The position numbers were made by a program, and so were the translations under genes. From Dugong dugon (Eukaryota > Chordata > Mammalia > Sirenia > Dugongidae): DNA of 64,000 nt. Below the pieces are notes generated by a model. The model worked only from the letters and a program-made list of their open reading frames with translations. It searched no databases and was not told the origin of the DNA. The DNA lies in the NCBI GenBank assembly GCA_030035585.1, contig CM057462.1, positions 113,827,234 to 113,891,233 on the forward strand, in the 5' to 3' direction. Below are positions 1-10,986 of this stretch, in pieces. Numbering within the stretch: the first letter of the stretch is position 1; the number at the start of each line of letters is the position of its first letter.

Positions 1-40
1 GACAGCAGCGGGTAGGTCAAAGCCCAATTATGAAAAAAAA

Positions 41-60
41 AATATATATATATATATATG
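41..60. repeat. (TA)n simple repeat
   Basis: A short A-rich stretch runs into an alternating TA tract. It is a simple repeat with no associated gene. Confidence 0.9.
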
Positions 61-933
61 TAGGATATGTATGATAGAATACTTTTGCAATGGGAAAGGG
101 GCCATTTCCATCACAAATTAGATTCCTTGGATGATTCTGAATTTTCTTTCACTTCCCAGTTATCCTACATTTCTTTATTCTTCAACAATCAAAGCGCACA
201 TGCATTTACAATGAGGTGACATGGATGTTAAGATATATATTGGGTTTGATTAGCAATCTAAAGGAAACTGTGAGTATACCAATATGCTTTTCAAACATGT
301 AAAATGTGTTACAGCTTAAAGGCCTGCAATTGTAAGAATAATTACATAAAGTGGCATCAAACCATGTCAACTATGCTACTGATATGGAAATAAAGTTGTG
401 TTTCTGAAGAAAAATGTTTAGCAGAATCTTAAGAAAGCCAACCAGGCAAAACAATTCCTAATCTACTGCTGCATTCTACGTGTTCTCCTAATTTTAGATG
501 ATGTTTTTAATATTTGGGTGATTAAAATAATAAGCTACACAACCTAATTTTATGAGACTTGTGGATGTACACTAATACTGAACAGTGAACAAAAATCCCC
601 ATTTATTCACATTCTTACACTATCTTTACTTCATAGTTGTTTTTTTTCCGGGTGCATTGAGAATTTCTACCTGATCAGTCTGAGCTGAAAATACAGATTT
701 AATCATGTCACTCACCTGCTCCAACACCATCCCTATCTGTGGGTCTTTTACAGTCTGGAACCAACCTACATCTCCCATTCTGTCTCCTACCAGTTGCTAC
801 AACACGCTTGATTTAAACTTTGCCTCGTTCCCTGCTCCATTGATTTTCCTCCACCCAGAGCTAAGGCCAATTGTCCTCCATTGTACCGCCATCCCAGGCT
901 CTGGATCTAATCCTGACCTAAATCAGAAAGCCT
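61..933. other. Intergenic, nothing recognised
   Basis: AT-rich sequence with stops in all frames apart from one 76-codon frame at 705-935 that resembles no family I know. No repeat family was recognised. Confidence 0.5.
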
Positions 934-943
934 AGAGGATTTA

Positions 944-1146
944 GGAATCCCTGGGTGGCACAAATGATGAAGTTCTTGACTACTAGCTGAAAGTTTGGCA
1001 GTTCAAATCTACCCAGAGGCACCCTAGAAGACAGGCCTGGCGATCTGCTTCCGAAATGTCACAGCCTTGGAAACCCTATAGAGCAGTTCTACTTGGCACA
1101 CATGGGGCTGCCCTGACTCAGAATCAACTCGACTGCAACTAACAAC
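944..1146 (+). mobile_element. AfroSINE-type SINE, long form
   Basis: The tRNA-derived head (GGAATCCCTGGGTGGCAC) is followed by the long-form body (AGGCCTGGCGATCTGCTTC) and the diagnostic tail (GACTCAGAATCAACTCGACT). A perfect 10-bp target-site duplication, AGAGGATTTA, flanks it at 934-943 and 1147-1156, so the copy is full length. Confidence 0.93.
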
Positions 1147-1225
1147 AGAGGATTTATGGCCCTCTAATTCACCTCAGGAACTGAGTTTTAATGACCTTCT
1201 CTCCTGACTATGTTTGACTTTGTGG

Positions 1226-1372
1226 TCGATATTAGTGCTTTTCAAACTTTAATGTGCATACAAATTGCAGAGAATTGTTAAAAAATGGATTCTGATTCAT
1301 TAGGTCTGGATAAGACCTGCAAGTCTGCACTTCCAACTAATGCCAGAGCTGCTAACCTGGGGACAACATTTT
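1226..1372. mobile_element. MER5-like hAT-Charlie MITE remnant
   Basis: The phrases TTTTCAAACTTTAATGTGCA and GATTCATTAGGTCTGG match the non-autonomous MER5 group of hAT DNA transposons. The copy is old and diverged and codes for nothing. Confidence 0.6.
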
Positions 1373-1394
1373 GAACAGCAAAAGCCTAGTACAC

Positions 1395-1558
1395 TGATTC
1401 TCAAATGTGGCTGCACATCAGAATCACCCTCTGATGACTGATCTCATCCCGAGATATTTAAGCTTTGTTAATGTTGGGTGCAATCTGGTCACGGATAATT
1501 TTAAAAAAGCTCCCCAGTTGATTCTAATGGGCAGCAAGGTTTGGGGAACACTGGTACA
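1395..1558. mobile_element. MER5A-like MITE with inverted ends
   Basis: It begins with ACTGATTCTCAAATGTGGCT and ends with CAGCAAGGTTTGGGGAACAC. The two ends are roughly inverted copies, as in palindromic MER5A elements, and the inner phrase AAAAAGCTCCCCAGTTGATT is typical of that family. Confidence 0.7.
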
Positions 1559-1560
1559 GT

Positions 1561-1940
1561 TGCTGTTGTTGTTAGGCGCTGTCAGGTTGGTTCCGACTCA
1601 TAGTGACCCTATGTACAACACAATAAAACACTGCCTGGTCCTGTGCCATCTTCACAATCACTGTTATGCTTGAGCCCATTGCAGCAACTGTGTCAATCCA
1701 TCTCGTTGAGAGTCTTCCTCTTTTTCACTGACCCTCCACTTTACCAAGCATGATGTCCTTCTCCAGGGACTGATCCCTCCTGATAACATGTCCAAAGTAT
1801 GTGAGATGTAGTCTCACCATCCTTGCTTCTAAGACGCATTCTAGTCGTACTTCTTCCAGGACAGATTTGTTCATTCTTTTGGCAGTCCATAGTATATTCA
1901 ATATTCTTCTCCAACACCACGATTCAAAGACGTCATATAT
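1561..1940 (-). mobile_element. RTE-class LINE, 3' end with pol C-terminus remnant
   Basis: Read on the minus strand, this is the 3' end of an RTE (BovB-like) LINE. The open frame at 1725-2000 contains the tail of the reverse-transcriptase polyprotein, including YFGHVIRRDQSLEKDIMLGK, preceded by a WCWRRILN motif; both are conserved at the C-terminus of RTE/BovB pol. The 3' UTR then ends in the AfroSINE-like tail (GAGTCGGAACC type) with a TTG/CAA-rich terminus at 1561-1575. The copy is truncated at its 5' end, losing endonuclease and most of the polymerase, so it cannot be autonomous. RTE is the expected driver of the SINEs here. Confidence 0.85.
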
Positions 1941-2317
1941 ACCTGATATCAAATTCTGATAATGTACCCTAGTTCTGATAATATTCCTTGATTGTTCCAC
2001 TTTGCTTCTGCAGTGCCAGACTCCATAGTCTACACAATATAATTATCACCAATCTAGCTTCCTCCATTCCTCCACCACTCCTGCCCCTAAATGAGACACT
2101 GGAACTCTTTCTCTAAATCGTTGTTCAGACCCTGCTATGTTTTATAACATTTCCTTGATGCTGATTATAGGCCCTAACTACCTAGATCTTTGAATATTAT
2201 TGGCTCTGAGATGTCCCATCATGTCATATTTCTCCTGTCCATCAAAAATTTTTGTGTGACATTCCATAGCACATAATAAACACTTGACGACATAAATTTA
2301 AAAAGAGGCATTCATTC
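1941..2317. other. Intergenic, nothing recognised
   Basis: No gene or clear repeat was seen. The first 60 bases may be further diverged RTE sequence. Confidence 0.4.
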
Positions 2318-2880
2318 GTTTATTCAGTAAATCCTCACTGAGCACCTCTTACGTGTCAGGCAATGTTCTGGGATCTGGTGATACATCAGTAAACAAACCA
2401 AAACAAGTAAAGCCCCTGGCTTAACGAAGCTTAGACGTTAATACGGGAGACAGATAGTAAGCGCATAAATATATAAGCTACCCTAAGTAGTGATAAAAAC
2501 ATGAAGAAAAATAAGCAGGATAAAAGGATAAAGACTGAGAGAGTCTGCAATTTCACATAGGGTGGTTAAGGAGGATCTCATGTGTAGGAAACATCTGAGC
2601 AAAGACTAGAGTGAGGCTAAGGAACAAGCCATGTACATATCTGGGAGGAAGAATTTTCTAGGCAGATGGAAAGAACATCTGGCGCAAAGGAGGCTCTGAG
2701 TGTTTAAGGTAAAGTAAGGAGGCCATGGTGGGTGGAGCTGAGGGAACAAAGGGATATGTTATGAGAGGAGGTAGAGGTGGGCAGGGACCAAAGTAGGCAC
2801 AGCCAGGTAGGACATAGTAAGGACTTTTATTGTAAGTGAAATGCGAAGTCTTTGGAGGGATTTGCACAGAAGATTTAAAA
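2318..2880 (-). mobile_element. L2-type ancient LINE remnant
   Basis: The phrases GAGCACCTCTTACGTGTCAG and GGCAATGTTCTGGGATCTGG, then a 'plus gained, animals lost' run through TCTGAGCAAAGACTAGAGTG and ATATCTGGGAGGAAGAATTT, follow the order expected for the reverse complement of the L2 3' end. It is non-coding and diverged. Confidence 0.6.
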
Positions 2881-3269
2881 AGAATCAACTTGGCTATAAT
2901 AGTTGTTCTTTTTTCTGTTTTTGTTTTTTAATCAAACAGACAACATTGATCTATTCTTTTCAGTCACTAACCTGCCTCTGACTATTTTAGGACGTACTGC
3001 AAAGGAGTGTCTATCAGTCCATATTATCCTCTACTTGTTTCCAAATTTTTAATGGTGAAACAACTGTCCTTCTACTCCCAAGTCCCAATATACAGAAAGA
3101 AACTGAGAAAATTTTAGGTGGGCTGCATTTTGTAAAACGTTTGTTTGCCTTTTAAAATGCAGATATGGGCAAGGGAATCTCCCTTTTAAGATGAGCACTC
3201 AAATATCTCATACATCCCTTTTAATGCCAAACGGGCATCTCAAACTTAATGTGGCCAAAACAAGAACGT

Positions 3270-4180
3270 TAATTTTGTCTGTCAGATCCCCTCCTCCCCA
3301 TTTCAGTAAAGAGCACCACCATCTATCCAGTTGTTCAAGTCAAAACTCGGCTTCTATCCTAGCTGCCACCCGAGACTCCTCACATCCAACCCAGCATTAA
3401 ATCCTGTTGGATTTACCTCCAAAATGTTTCATGAATCGACCACTTTTCTCCACTACTACAAACCTTATCCAAGCCACCACCATGACATGTTAGGCTGGAG
3501 AGATTAATCAGACACTGAAATGGAGATGGGTTTATTAGTTACATAAATAACTCTGGAGATCAAGAGAGAGATCTGGGCTAGAGACATTCATGTGAAAGAC
3601 TTACGGGTGCCAGTGGCATTTAACCCCGTAGGACTACATGAGACCACCCAGAAAGTGTATAAGGAGAGAGAAAATGTCAAAGAACTCAGCCCTAGAGAAC
3701 TCCAAAGAAGAAAACTGGGTAAGAGACCCAGAGAGATAGTTAAGAGAATCAAGAGAAAGTGGAGTTCTAAACGACAAGAGAAAAAAGTGTTTCCAGAAGG
3801 AAGAAAGGATCAGTCTTGTCAAATATGGTTCATAGACTGATGGATTGAGGACTAATATGTAACTGACCACCGAATCCATTCACAACTACGATCTCTTGCC
3901 TGGACTACTGCGGGAGCCTCCTTATCTATCTTCCTGTCTCTCCTCTCGCCTCCTTACAGGCCATCTTCTACCAAAAACCCACAGTAATCTTTCTAAAGCT
4001 TAATCATATCAGATAATTTCTCCACTTAAAATCCTCCAGTGGCTACTTAGCACCTTAAAACAGTCAAAGTTACACATTATCTGGCTTCTGCATACTTTTC
4101 TGAACTCATTTCCTCCATGCTCCCCTCCTCTCACCCCACTATGCGCCAACCCAGTTAGCTTTGAGTTGTCGTTATATATG
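3270..4180 (+). mobile_element. L2 LINE remnant, interrupted
   Basis: Two L2-like blocks lie in the same orientation: 3270-3490 (AAATCCTGTTGGATTTACCT) and about 3871-4180 (TCTTGCCTGGACTACTGCGG, AAATCCTCCAGTGGCTACTT). Between them, 3491-3870 holds a different old repeat-like segment with a purine-rich 82-codon frame (3592-3840). I take that frame to be fortuitous because it matches no protein family I know. Confidence 0.6.
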
Positions 4181-4765
4181 CTGTGGAGGACAGACAATGG
4201 TGATGCCCTGGCCTTATCCTCACGCTTGCAGCTACAAGTGAAGAGTTGACAGCATCCTATCTTAAGCACATATATGTCTCCCTTCTTATTTTCCCAAGTG
4301 CTTTCTTTAGTTCTTCCAGAGTTCGCTGGACCTCCACAGGCACAATCTGCAAGCGCAGGGGGAGTCAACACCCTGAGAATAACACTCAACCAGTGGGAGA
4401 TCAGAGAAGGTAAATACACAGCTCCTCAACTTCCATGCCCTCTGGTAGGATGATTCTTCTGAGCTGTATTCCAAATGGTTTCTTAGGGGGAAATGCGCCC
4501 CAGCAGAAACGAGCCCCCGTTGTCCATAGCAATATCTTACTTATAACGCACACTTTGTACACTTTTCCCCCTCCCTCACCTACTATCTCCATTCCCTCCT
4601 TGGTGCTTGTTGGGTGTGACCTCCCCCAAAATTACATGTACCCAAATCCTTACATCAGACCTTGTTTTGGGAGAAACCCAATCTAAAACACATGCCAAGC
4701 CAGTTTCCATCCTTGGGCTTCTTCATGAGCTCTGCCTTCAACTTGAAAAGTTTTTCTCTCAAACC
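4181..4765. other. Intergenic, nothing recognised
   Basis: Several overlapping short frames occur on both strands here, including a 136-codon minus frame at 4009-4419 that runs into the L2 block. None has recognisable domains, splice context or a codon pattern that I would trust. Confidence 0.4.
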
Positions 4766-5080
4766 TTTGCATGCCATCTTTCTGATCAGTGGGCTTCAAC
4801 CTGAATATTTCACGCTGAAAGAGACTTCTCTGATCCCCTGGTTCTAGTATCCTCCATCAGTCACTCTATCACTGTTGTATCTTCTTCATAGCATCAATCA
4901 GTGCTACAAATTATTCTATTTATTTACCATTTCATGAGTGTATTGGTGGTCTCACCTCTTCCCTCCTCACACCAGCCCCCACCTCCACAAACAAATTCAT
5001 GGGACACAAGATTACAAGAACTTCTTAAAGGCGTAAACTGTCTCTGCTTTCTTGCTTAGCCCATAAAACAGTACTCAGAC
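4766..5080 (+). mobile_element. L2 LINE 3' region
   Basis: AGAGACTTCTCTGATCCCCT, CCATCAGTCACTCTATCACT and TCTTCATAGCATCAATCAGT occur in the order of the L2 3' end. The copy is diverged. Confidence 0.6.
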
Positions 5081-5193
5081 TAGAGGAGATAATTGATAAA
5101 CTGTCAATATTTGCCAACTAGCTGACCTATGAGGCCTTGCTTCTCATACCAGGGTACATGTATTCCCAATTATATACCCAGTATACCCGTTAT

Positions 5194-5367
5194 GGAGCCC
5201 TGGTGGCGCAGTGGTTAAGAACTCAGCTGCTAACCAAAGTCAGCAGTTCAAATCCACCAGCCACTCCTTGGAAACCCTATGGAGCAGTTCTACCCTGTCC
5301 TATGGGGTCGCTATGAGTCGGAATCGACTCAGCGCCAACAGGTGTGGGGTGTGGGGGGTGTGTGTAC
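5194..5367 (+). mobile_element. AfroSINE-type SINE, short form
   Basis: A well-preserved copy: GGAGCCCTGGTGGCGCAGTGG carries a good RNA polymerase III A box, CAGTTCAAATCC is the B box, and the tail is ATGAGTCGGAATCGACTC, ending in a G/T-rich tract. A 13-bp duplication, GTATACCCGTTAT (5181-5193) and GTATACTCATTAT (5368-5380), matches at 11 of 13 positions. Confidence 0.95.
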
Positions 5368-5380
5368 GTATACTCATTAT

Positions 5381-6096
5381 ACTAAAAATATGGCCTATCT
5401 TCCATCAGAAAAAGTGTGTGTGCGTGTATGTGTACATATTAAATCACTTACTTTTAAATAATTAAAATTTTTATTTTCATATTTAAACAAACATCTTACA
5501 GAGTAACAGGAGATTCTCATGAGCTTTCATGATAAAATAAATGTTCATTGTCCCTTGCTTTAGGGGTACTTTGATGGGAAAGTCTAAAAAGTCTTCCTCT
5601 AAGGGACCCATCTCTAATTGGAAAAAGGGAGGAAACTCTGATGGGAATGGACAGCCACACAAGCTGTCCCTATTTTTTCCCTGAGTTTTTTTCCTTTCTC
5701 TCAGGAGCTTTAAAGCCATTACCCATACTTCCTCATTTCCTGCCCCAGTTTTCCCCAAACTGAGTTCCTCAGAACCATTTATTTGTGTTCTCTAGAGATT
5801 TAATTTAAAAAAAAAAAAAAAAAAGTCTGTACTCAAGTAAGATTGGAAAACACCAGGTTAATCCTCCTTCGAACCTTTAATGTGCTAATGTGCATTTTCC
5901 TGTACTAAAAAGAGGTATAGCCTATGCAGCCTTCCTCCAAACTTATTTGATCCTGAAACTTTAAAAAAAAAAAAAAAAAAAACATGTTGGGAAACACTGC
6001 TCTAGCCCAAGAGGAAGAGGATGTTATTAGAAATCCTGAGCACATGTTCCAAGGCAAGCATCATGCTAACTGCTTTTCATGGGAGTTTGTACACTT
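5381..6096. other. Intergenic with poly(A) and (TG)n tracts
   Basis: Contains a short TG-rich tract at 5410-5440 and two homopolymer A runs at about 5807-5824 and 5963-5981. No gene was recognised. The 91-codon minus frame at 5483-5758 has no family signature. Confidence 0.5.
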
Positions 6097-6099
6097 ATA

Positions 6100-6370
6100 A
6101 GGTCCCTGGGTGGCGCAAACGATTTGCGCTCAGCTACTAACCAAAATGTTAGTGGTTCAAACCCACTCAGTGGCTCCACAGAATAACAACAACAACAAAA
6201 AAGAAATCCATTGCCGTCAACCGGATTCCAATCCACAGCGACCCCCATGGAAGAAAGGCCTGGTGATTTGCTTTGTAAAGGTTACAACCAAGAAAACCCA
6301 AGGGAGCAGTTCTACACTGTATATAACACACAGAGCTGTCGTGAGTCAGGAATGACTCTACAGCAATTGA
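6100..6370 (+). mobile_element. AfroSINE-type SINE, long form, interrupted
   Basis: The head GTCCCTGGGTGGCGCAAACG and the body from about 6248 (GAAGAAAGGCCTGGTGATTT) belong to one plus-strand long-form SINE. Between them, 6186-6245 reads like a minus-strand SINE 3' end (ATCCATTGCCGTCAACCGGA), so a small fragment seems to have been inserted. The tail GAGTCAGGAATGACTCTACA ends the element before a T run. Confidence 0.85.
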
Positions 6371-6388
6371 CTTTTTTTTTTTTTTTTT

Positions 6389-6506
6389 GGTATCCAGACT
6401 CATAGTGACCTGTCCTATAGGATTTCCAAGGAGCTGCTAGTGGATTTGAACTGCTGACCTCTTGGTTAGCAGCCAAACTCTTAACCACTGCACCACCAGG
6501 GCTCCA
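6389..6506 (-). mobile_element. AfroSINE-type SINE, short form
   Basis: Minus-strand copy ending in CACTGCACCACCAGGGCTCC, the reverse of the SINE head. It lacks the very 3' end, which is replaced by a T run at 6371-6388 that separates it from the plus-strand SINE. Confidence 0.92.
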
Positions 6507-6514
6507 CACCTATT

Positions 6515-6690
6515 GGCTAAAGCAGTGATTATTTCATTTAAATTCCTCAAGAAAACCTTCATGGTAAGAATTACAATTTTCCATTTCAGAAGAAAGAAAA
6601 TGAGAGGTAAAATAATTTGAACTAGTATCCACAGCAGTAAATAGTCGAGAAAGGATTGGAAACCATGTAGGTCTGGTTCCCAGGCCCTTT
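6515..6690 (-). mobile_element. MIR SINE remnant
   Basis: CATTTCAGAAGAAAGAAAATGAGAGGTAAA followed by a 'stop and lose' pattern of GTAGGTCTGGTTCC resembles the reverse of a MIR; only the order of short matches supports it. Confidence 0.45.
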
Positions 6691-7340
6691 TTTTTTACTT
6701 AGCACAGCTGACAAAAAGGTGGAATGCTCAGAAGCAGCTTTTGCTAAAGCTAAAGAATAGGATTTCCAGATCTTCTCAAAAATAGGGAACGTGGCAAAAG
6801 GAGTAGTAAATATTTAATTTTTTAAATTATTGTTTATTTCGACTAAAATTTTGTAAGTATTTTGTAATTATTGTTTTAAAATATTGATTTATTTTATATT
6901 CTTAGAAATAAATTATTTTTAAACAATTGCACAGAATTTTGAAGAAAACACAGAAATTCAATTTATGGCATTCTGTATAATCTGTTCACATATTGTTCGA
7001 TACATCAAAAATTATTTCTAAGTCATCATTTAAGAGAGGAATCCATGCACAATTAGGAAATATTTATGAAAACATTAACTTAAAATTTAATATACAGTAG
7101 ACCAAGTGAATGTATAATTTGTTGGCCTGCAGAAGCATATTATAAAAGAATCACATTTATCTATATAACAATGTTACCATATATGCATATATATTTTGAA
7201 TTTCAATTTTTATAAAGTTTCAATAATTTTGTAAACCTTCACATTCTCTCCCTGTCTTGCGCTTGCTCTCTCTCTTTTTCTGTTTTTGTTTCGCCTTTAC
7301 CAGACGAATGAAAGAAAAAGAAAAAAAAAAGCTCATTGTT
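6691..7340. other. AT-rich intergenic, nothing recognised
   Basis: Very AT-rich with long T and A stretches and a C/T-rich tract at 7260-7300. No gene or repeat family was identified. Confidence 0.5.
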
Positions 7341-7550
7341 AAAAAACCAAACCCACTGCCATCTAGTCGATTCCAACTCATAGCAACCCTATGGGACAGA
7401 GTAGAACTGTCCCATAGGGTTTCCAAGGCTGTAAATCTTTAACAGAAGCAGACTGCCACGTCTTTGTCCCACGGAGTGGTTGGTAGGTTCAAACCAAAAC
7501 CTTTCTGTTAGCTGCCAAGAGCGCTTTAACCCCTGCGCCACCAGGACTCC
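7341..7550 (-). mobile_element. AfroSINE-type SINE with internal segment
   Basis: From CCAAACCCACTGCCATCTAG to CCTGCGCCACCAGGACTCC. This form has an extra segment (GTAAATCTTTAACAGAAGCA) between the conserved middle and the tRNA-like head, seen also at 28614, 35483 and 54331, so it is a real subfamily of the short form. Confidence 0.93.
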
Positions 7551-8004
7551 TTAGTTAAAATACAGGAGTGTATAATTCCAGTGCTGTGTTGAACATCTGG
7601 CAACCTGATTAAGAATAAATAGTAAATGAATTTAAAAAATAATAAGGAGCAGTTTTCTGACGATAGAATAATCTGTGACACTCTTTAACCAGCCCAAGTT
7701 CCCATTTCCACGTCTTTGACGTCTTCCCCTATACTCATATTTTTGCACCACATCCTTTGCAAGAGACCTTGAGGTAGGTACATCTCCTGCCCCCCATTTG
7801 CAGGCCAATTTGATGACCTAATGAATGGGTGAGGAGTTGATAGCGCATTGTTGGGGTAAACAACACAATCTTGGCACTTGCTGAGCTTCATTTACATAGT
7901 GTTGTGCAGTTGATTGTTTTCTGGCATCTTTTAGGTAAGCAGGCAGAATGGCCGCGTTCTTACTCACAAAAGAAACCATCAGTGAGCTTTCTGAAAACTA
8001 AAGC
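7551..8004. other. Intergenic, nothing recognised
   Basis: No gene or clear repeat. Confidence 0.4.
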
Positions 8005-8170
8005 GCCCACCTGGAATCCTGGAGAGCCATCACTCTTCTACTGAGTGACTTTAGGCAAGCCATTTAACCTCTGAGGCTCTCAATTGCCTCATCTGTGAAA
8101 TGAGGCTGTTGGAATCCTTCAAATGTATCTAAACTTCTACAGGTTCCAAAATTCTATAATTCTTTATCTC
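8005..8170 (+). mobile_element. MIR SINE
   Basis: GAGTGACTTTAGGCAAGCCA and TTGCCTCATCTGTGAAATGA are the MIR core. It is an ancient mammal-wide SINE. Confidence 0.75.
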
Positions 8171-8289
8171 CAAAGTATGCTACGTTGCTTCTTTTACCCG
8201 CTCTGTAGCTCATCTTCCTCTTTGTTTGCAAAAGTTCTTAAATAAGAATACTGAAGAATAGTATAATAGAGATCAATTCGACAAGAATC

Positions 8290-8480
8290 TATTGTACGCT
8301 TTTAACAAAACAACAGGCATTGTCAAACATTTTATCATATTTATTTTTACCAACAACCTGGGAAGGGAGGTATTATTCTTCCCATACTATATTCAGATTT
8401 TTTGCACAACTTCTTTGTGGCAAACTGGGATATAACCTACATCTCCTGCTTACATCAGGAGTACACTACAATTCAGTGTC
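8290..8480 (-). mobile_element. MIR-like remnant
   Basis: ACCAACAACCTGGGAAGGGA and AAACTGGGATATAACCTACA fit a degraded minus-strand MIR. The match is weak. Confidence 0.35.
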
Positions 8481-8885
8481 CTTTGGTTGTTTGATTGAAC
8501 AAAATTTAATAAATTTTCTTTGCAGCACTGTTTTCATTTCATTGCTGTCATGACTTCCGTTGATATTATTAAGGTGTAAAAGCTATAAAGCACACATCTA
8601 TAAGCCATCCATCCTCTGCTTTTCTCTCCAACACTCGCCAGGAGTTACTACTCTTATGGCTGAACATTTAAAAGGAAGATTAAAAATGGACTCTTCTAAC
8701 CAGTCCCAAAGAAAGGTGTGAACCAGGTAAAGCCAGCATTTTGTACTTCAAGTCACCCTTTCCCAAGAGTTGTCCCTGCACTAACCCCTCATGCCAACTC
8801 CTTAAGAGTAGTATCATTTTACATTTGCATAGCAAGTCTTGTTAACAAGATGCTAGGGCACTCGGAGAGTGAACTCAAAATTTGA
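8481..8885. other. Intergenic, nothing recognised
   Basis: No gene or repeat recognised. Confidence 0.4.
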
Positions 8886-9016
8886 CACAGTGTCTGCAAC
8901 AATGGGCTGAAACAGCAGTGAATGTGAGGATGGCTCAGGACCGGCAGTGTTTTGCTCTGTTGTACGTAGGGTCACTATGAGTCAGAACCAGCTCACTGGC
9001 ACCTAACAACAACAAC
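8886..9016 (+). mobile_element. RTE LINE 3' end fragment
   Basis: GTGAGGATGGCTCAGGACCG, TGTTGTACGTAGGGTCACTA and the terminus CCTAACAACAACAAC are the same 3' end seen reversed at 1561-1680, here in plus orientation. It is 5'-truncated to about 130 bases and non-coding. Confidence 0.8.
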
Positions 9017-9205
9017 AGGAGTACAAGAGCTGGAGTTGGGAGATCAAAGATGGGTTCCATGTGAAGCATTAATAGACAAGGTGACTGCGAGTAAATTCTC
9101 TCTGCTAAGAAGGGAAGGGTGGGTTGTGCTTAAAACGTTTGGGGCCCCTTTTAGCTCTCACATTCAATGGTTCATTTTTGATTTTCAGAGTACTTGCCAA
9201 TTCGG

Positions 9206-9410
9206 TAGAGTACCCGGGTGGCACTATCGGTTAAGCGCTAGACTACTAAGTTAAAGTTTGGGGGTTCGAGGCCACCCAGAGGCACCTGAAAAAAAAGGCC
9301 TGGTGGTCTACTTCTGTAAAATCAGCCATTGAAAACCCTAAAGCACAGCTTTACTCTGACACACATAGGGTCACCATGAGTCAGGATCAACTTGATAGCA
9401 ATTGGTTTGT
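9206..9410 (+). mobile_element. AfroSINE-type SINE, long form
   Basis: GTACCCGGGTGGCACTATCG head, GTTCGAGGCCACCCAGAGGC B-box region, AATCAGCCATTGAAAACCCT body and ATGAGTCAGGATCAACTTGA tail. A short TG tract follows at 9411-9425. Confidence 0.92.
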
Positions 9411-9425
9411 TGTGTGTGTGTGTGT

Positions 9426-10124
9426 TTTAATTCCCCACCCATCCTGGGATTGGTGATTTTAGTGGGCTTTTGTTTTTGTTTTCCAGCACCTTTCCCTCTA
9501 GCTAAAAGTTTCCTCAGGAAAGAATCTGGTGTCACTTGCCTTAACGCAAATTGAGGTCAATTAGCTGCTATTCTTATGTATATTTGCATTTCAATCCTCA
9601 TCTCTAAAGGCAAAATAAAAGAGTGTAGCTGCAATGTAAAGAATCCTATAAGAGAATTATTTCTTGGACTAGGGGTTTCTCAGCTCCAGAGATCGTACTA
9701 GACATTAAAGGCCTAGGTCATGATCCACCAAGAATGACTTACTGATATGTTGAAAATCATGATGTCCCTGTTAGAAAATACTTGTTTATACTGATTGCTA
9801 CTCAGATCGTCTCAAGATCAGAGGATTCTTCAAGTAGCAAATGAGCTAAACTCTGTTCTGATAGGCAATGAGGGATGGCTGTTGAGGGAAGATGAGATGC
9901 CAGAATTCTGCAACAATATTCCTTCATATTAACAGGAACTCCATCCAGGCATGATTATATATGTACCCATCAGAAATGTCTTCCTCCAAGCTTATGAGAG
10001 GAGTCAGACATTTCAGACATTCTGCAGGTCCATTCTTGGACTGATAGAGCTTTTCCTTTTCTTTTTTTAAAATCTTAGTAAATACACTGCCTCTGAGGAA
10101 GGCCTTTGGGCCTAGGATTCAGGC
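9426..10124. other. Intergenic, nothing recognised
   Basis: Mixed-composition DNA with no gene and no repeat that I can name. Confidence 0.45.
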
Positions 10125-10290
10125 TGAAGCAATATCTGACACAGGCCATGCCACTCAGCCTCTCTAGACCTCAATTTTCTTATCTGTTAAATGAATCTAA
10201 AATGCCACAGCAGCTTTCCAGGGTTATGGGAAATTTTAAAATGCTATGCCATATGTGAAAATAATTTTATCAACTCTAAAATTAGGGCTA
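10125..10290 (+). mobile_element. MIR SINE
   Basis: CAGCCTCTCTAGACCTCAAT and TTCTTATCTGTTAAATGAAT match the MIR core in plus orientation. Confidence 0.65.
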
Positions 10291-10329
10291 TTATTATTAA
10301 ATGAATAACTAATAAAACGATATTTTGAA

Positions 10330-10510
10330 CACCTAGGTGCCTGCTACATTAATATTCCCAACAGTTCTTGTGAGATAAATGTTGTTCCCAAGAGAAAGTG
10401 AAAGTTCAGAGAGATCGAAATTCATGCTCTAGGTTACACAGCTTAGTAAGCACCAGCAACAAAACGCACATAAAATCTGAGTCTAAAATCCAGATTCTTT
10501 CCAGCATATA
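10330..10510 (-). mobile_element. MIR SINE
   Basis: GAAAGTTCAGAGAGATCGAA and GGTTACACAGCTTAGTAAGC match the MIR core in reverse. Confidence 0.65.
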
Positions 10511-10541
10511 AACTGCCACATCATATTACAGAATACCACAC

Positions 10542-10631
10542 TATTGTTATTAATTGCCATCGAGTTGGGAGTTGGCTCTGAATCATATCAACCTTATGTA
10601 TAACAGAAGGAAACATTGCCGGTCCTGTGCC
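10542..10631 (-). mobile_element. RTE-type 3' tail, truncated
   Basis: A minus-strand RTE (or tRNA-Gly-SINE) 3' end: TTGTTATTAATTGCCATCGA through AACATTGCCGGTCCTGTGCC. It is flanked by AATACCACAC at 10532-10541 and 10632-10641, the first of three insertions at this site. Confidence 0.75.
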
Positions 10632-10643
10632 AATACCACACAT

Positions 10644-10816
10644 CCCCTTGCCCTTGAGTCCATTCCAACTCATAGCGACCCTAGAGGACAGAGTAGAATC
10701 ACCCATAGAGTTTAGTTTCCAAGGCTTTAGTCTTTATAGAAGCAGCTCGTGGATTGGAGCCGCAGACTTCTTGATCAGCAGCTGAGAGCTTTAACCACTG
10801 CACCACACAGGCCTCC
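10644..10816 (-). mobile_element. AfroSINE-type SINE
   Basis: From CCCCTTGCCCTTGAGTCCAT to CTGCACCACACAGGCCTCC, of the form carrying the extra internal segment. It is flanked by AATACCACACAT (10632-10643) and AATGCCACACAT (10817-10828). Confidence 0.9.
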
Positions 10817-10828
10817 AATGCCACACAT

Positions 10829-10986
10829 CTTGTTATTGTGTGCTGTCGAGTAGATTCTGACTCATAACGATCCTACAGGACAGAGCAGAACTGTTCTATA
10901 GGGTTTCCAAGGAGCTGCTGGTGGATTCGAACTGCCGACCTTTTGGTCAGCAGTCAACCTCTTAACCACTGTGCCACCAGCGCTCC
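10829..10986 (-). mobile_element. AfroSINE-type SINE, short form
   Basis: From TGTGCTGTCGAGTAGATTCT to CTGTGCCACCAGCGCTCC. It is flanked by AATGCCACACAT (10817-10828) and AATTCCACACAT (10987-10998), that is, the same target as its two neighbours. Confidence 0.92.

Noticed and set aside
3592..3840. Lys/Arg-rich 82-codon frame resembling a nuclear basic peptide
   Set aside because: It lies in purine-rich old repeat sequence, which yields such frames by composition.
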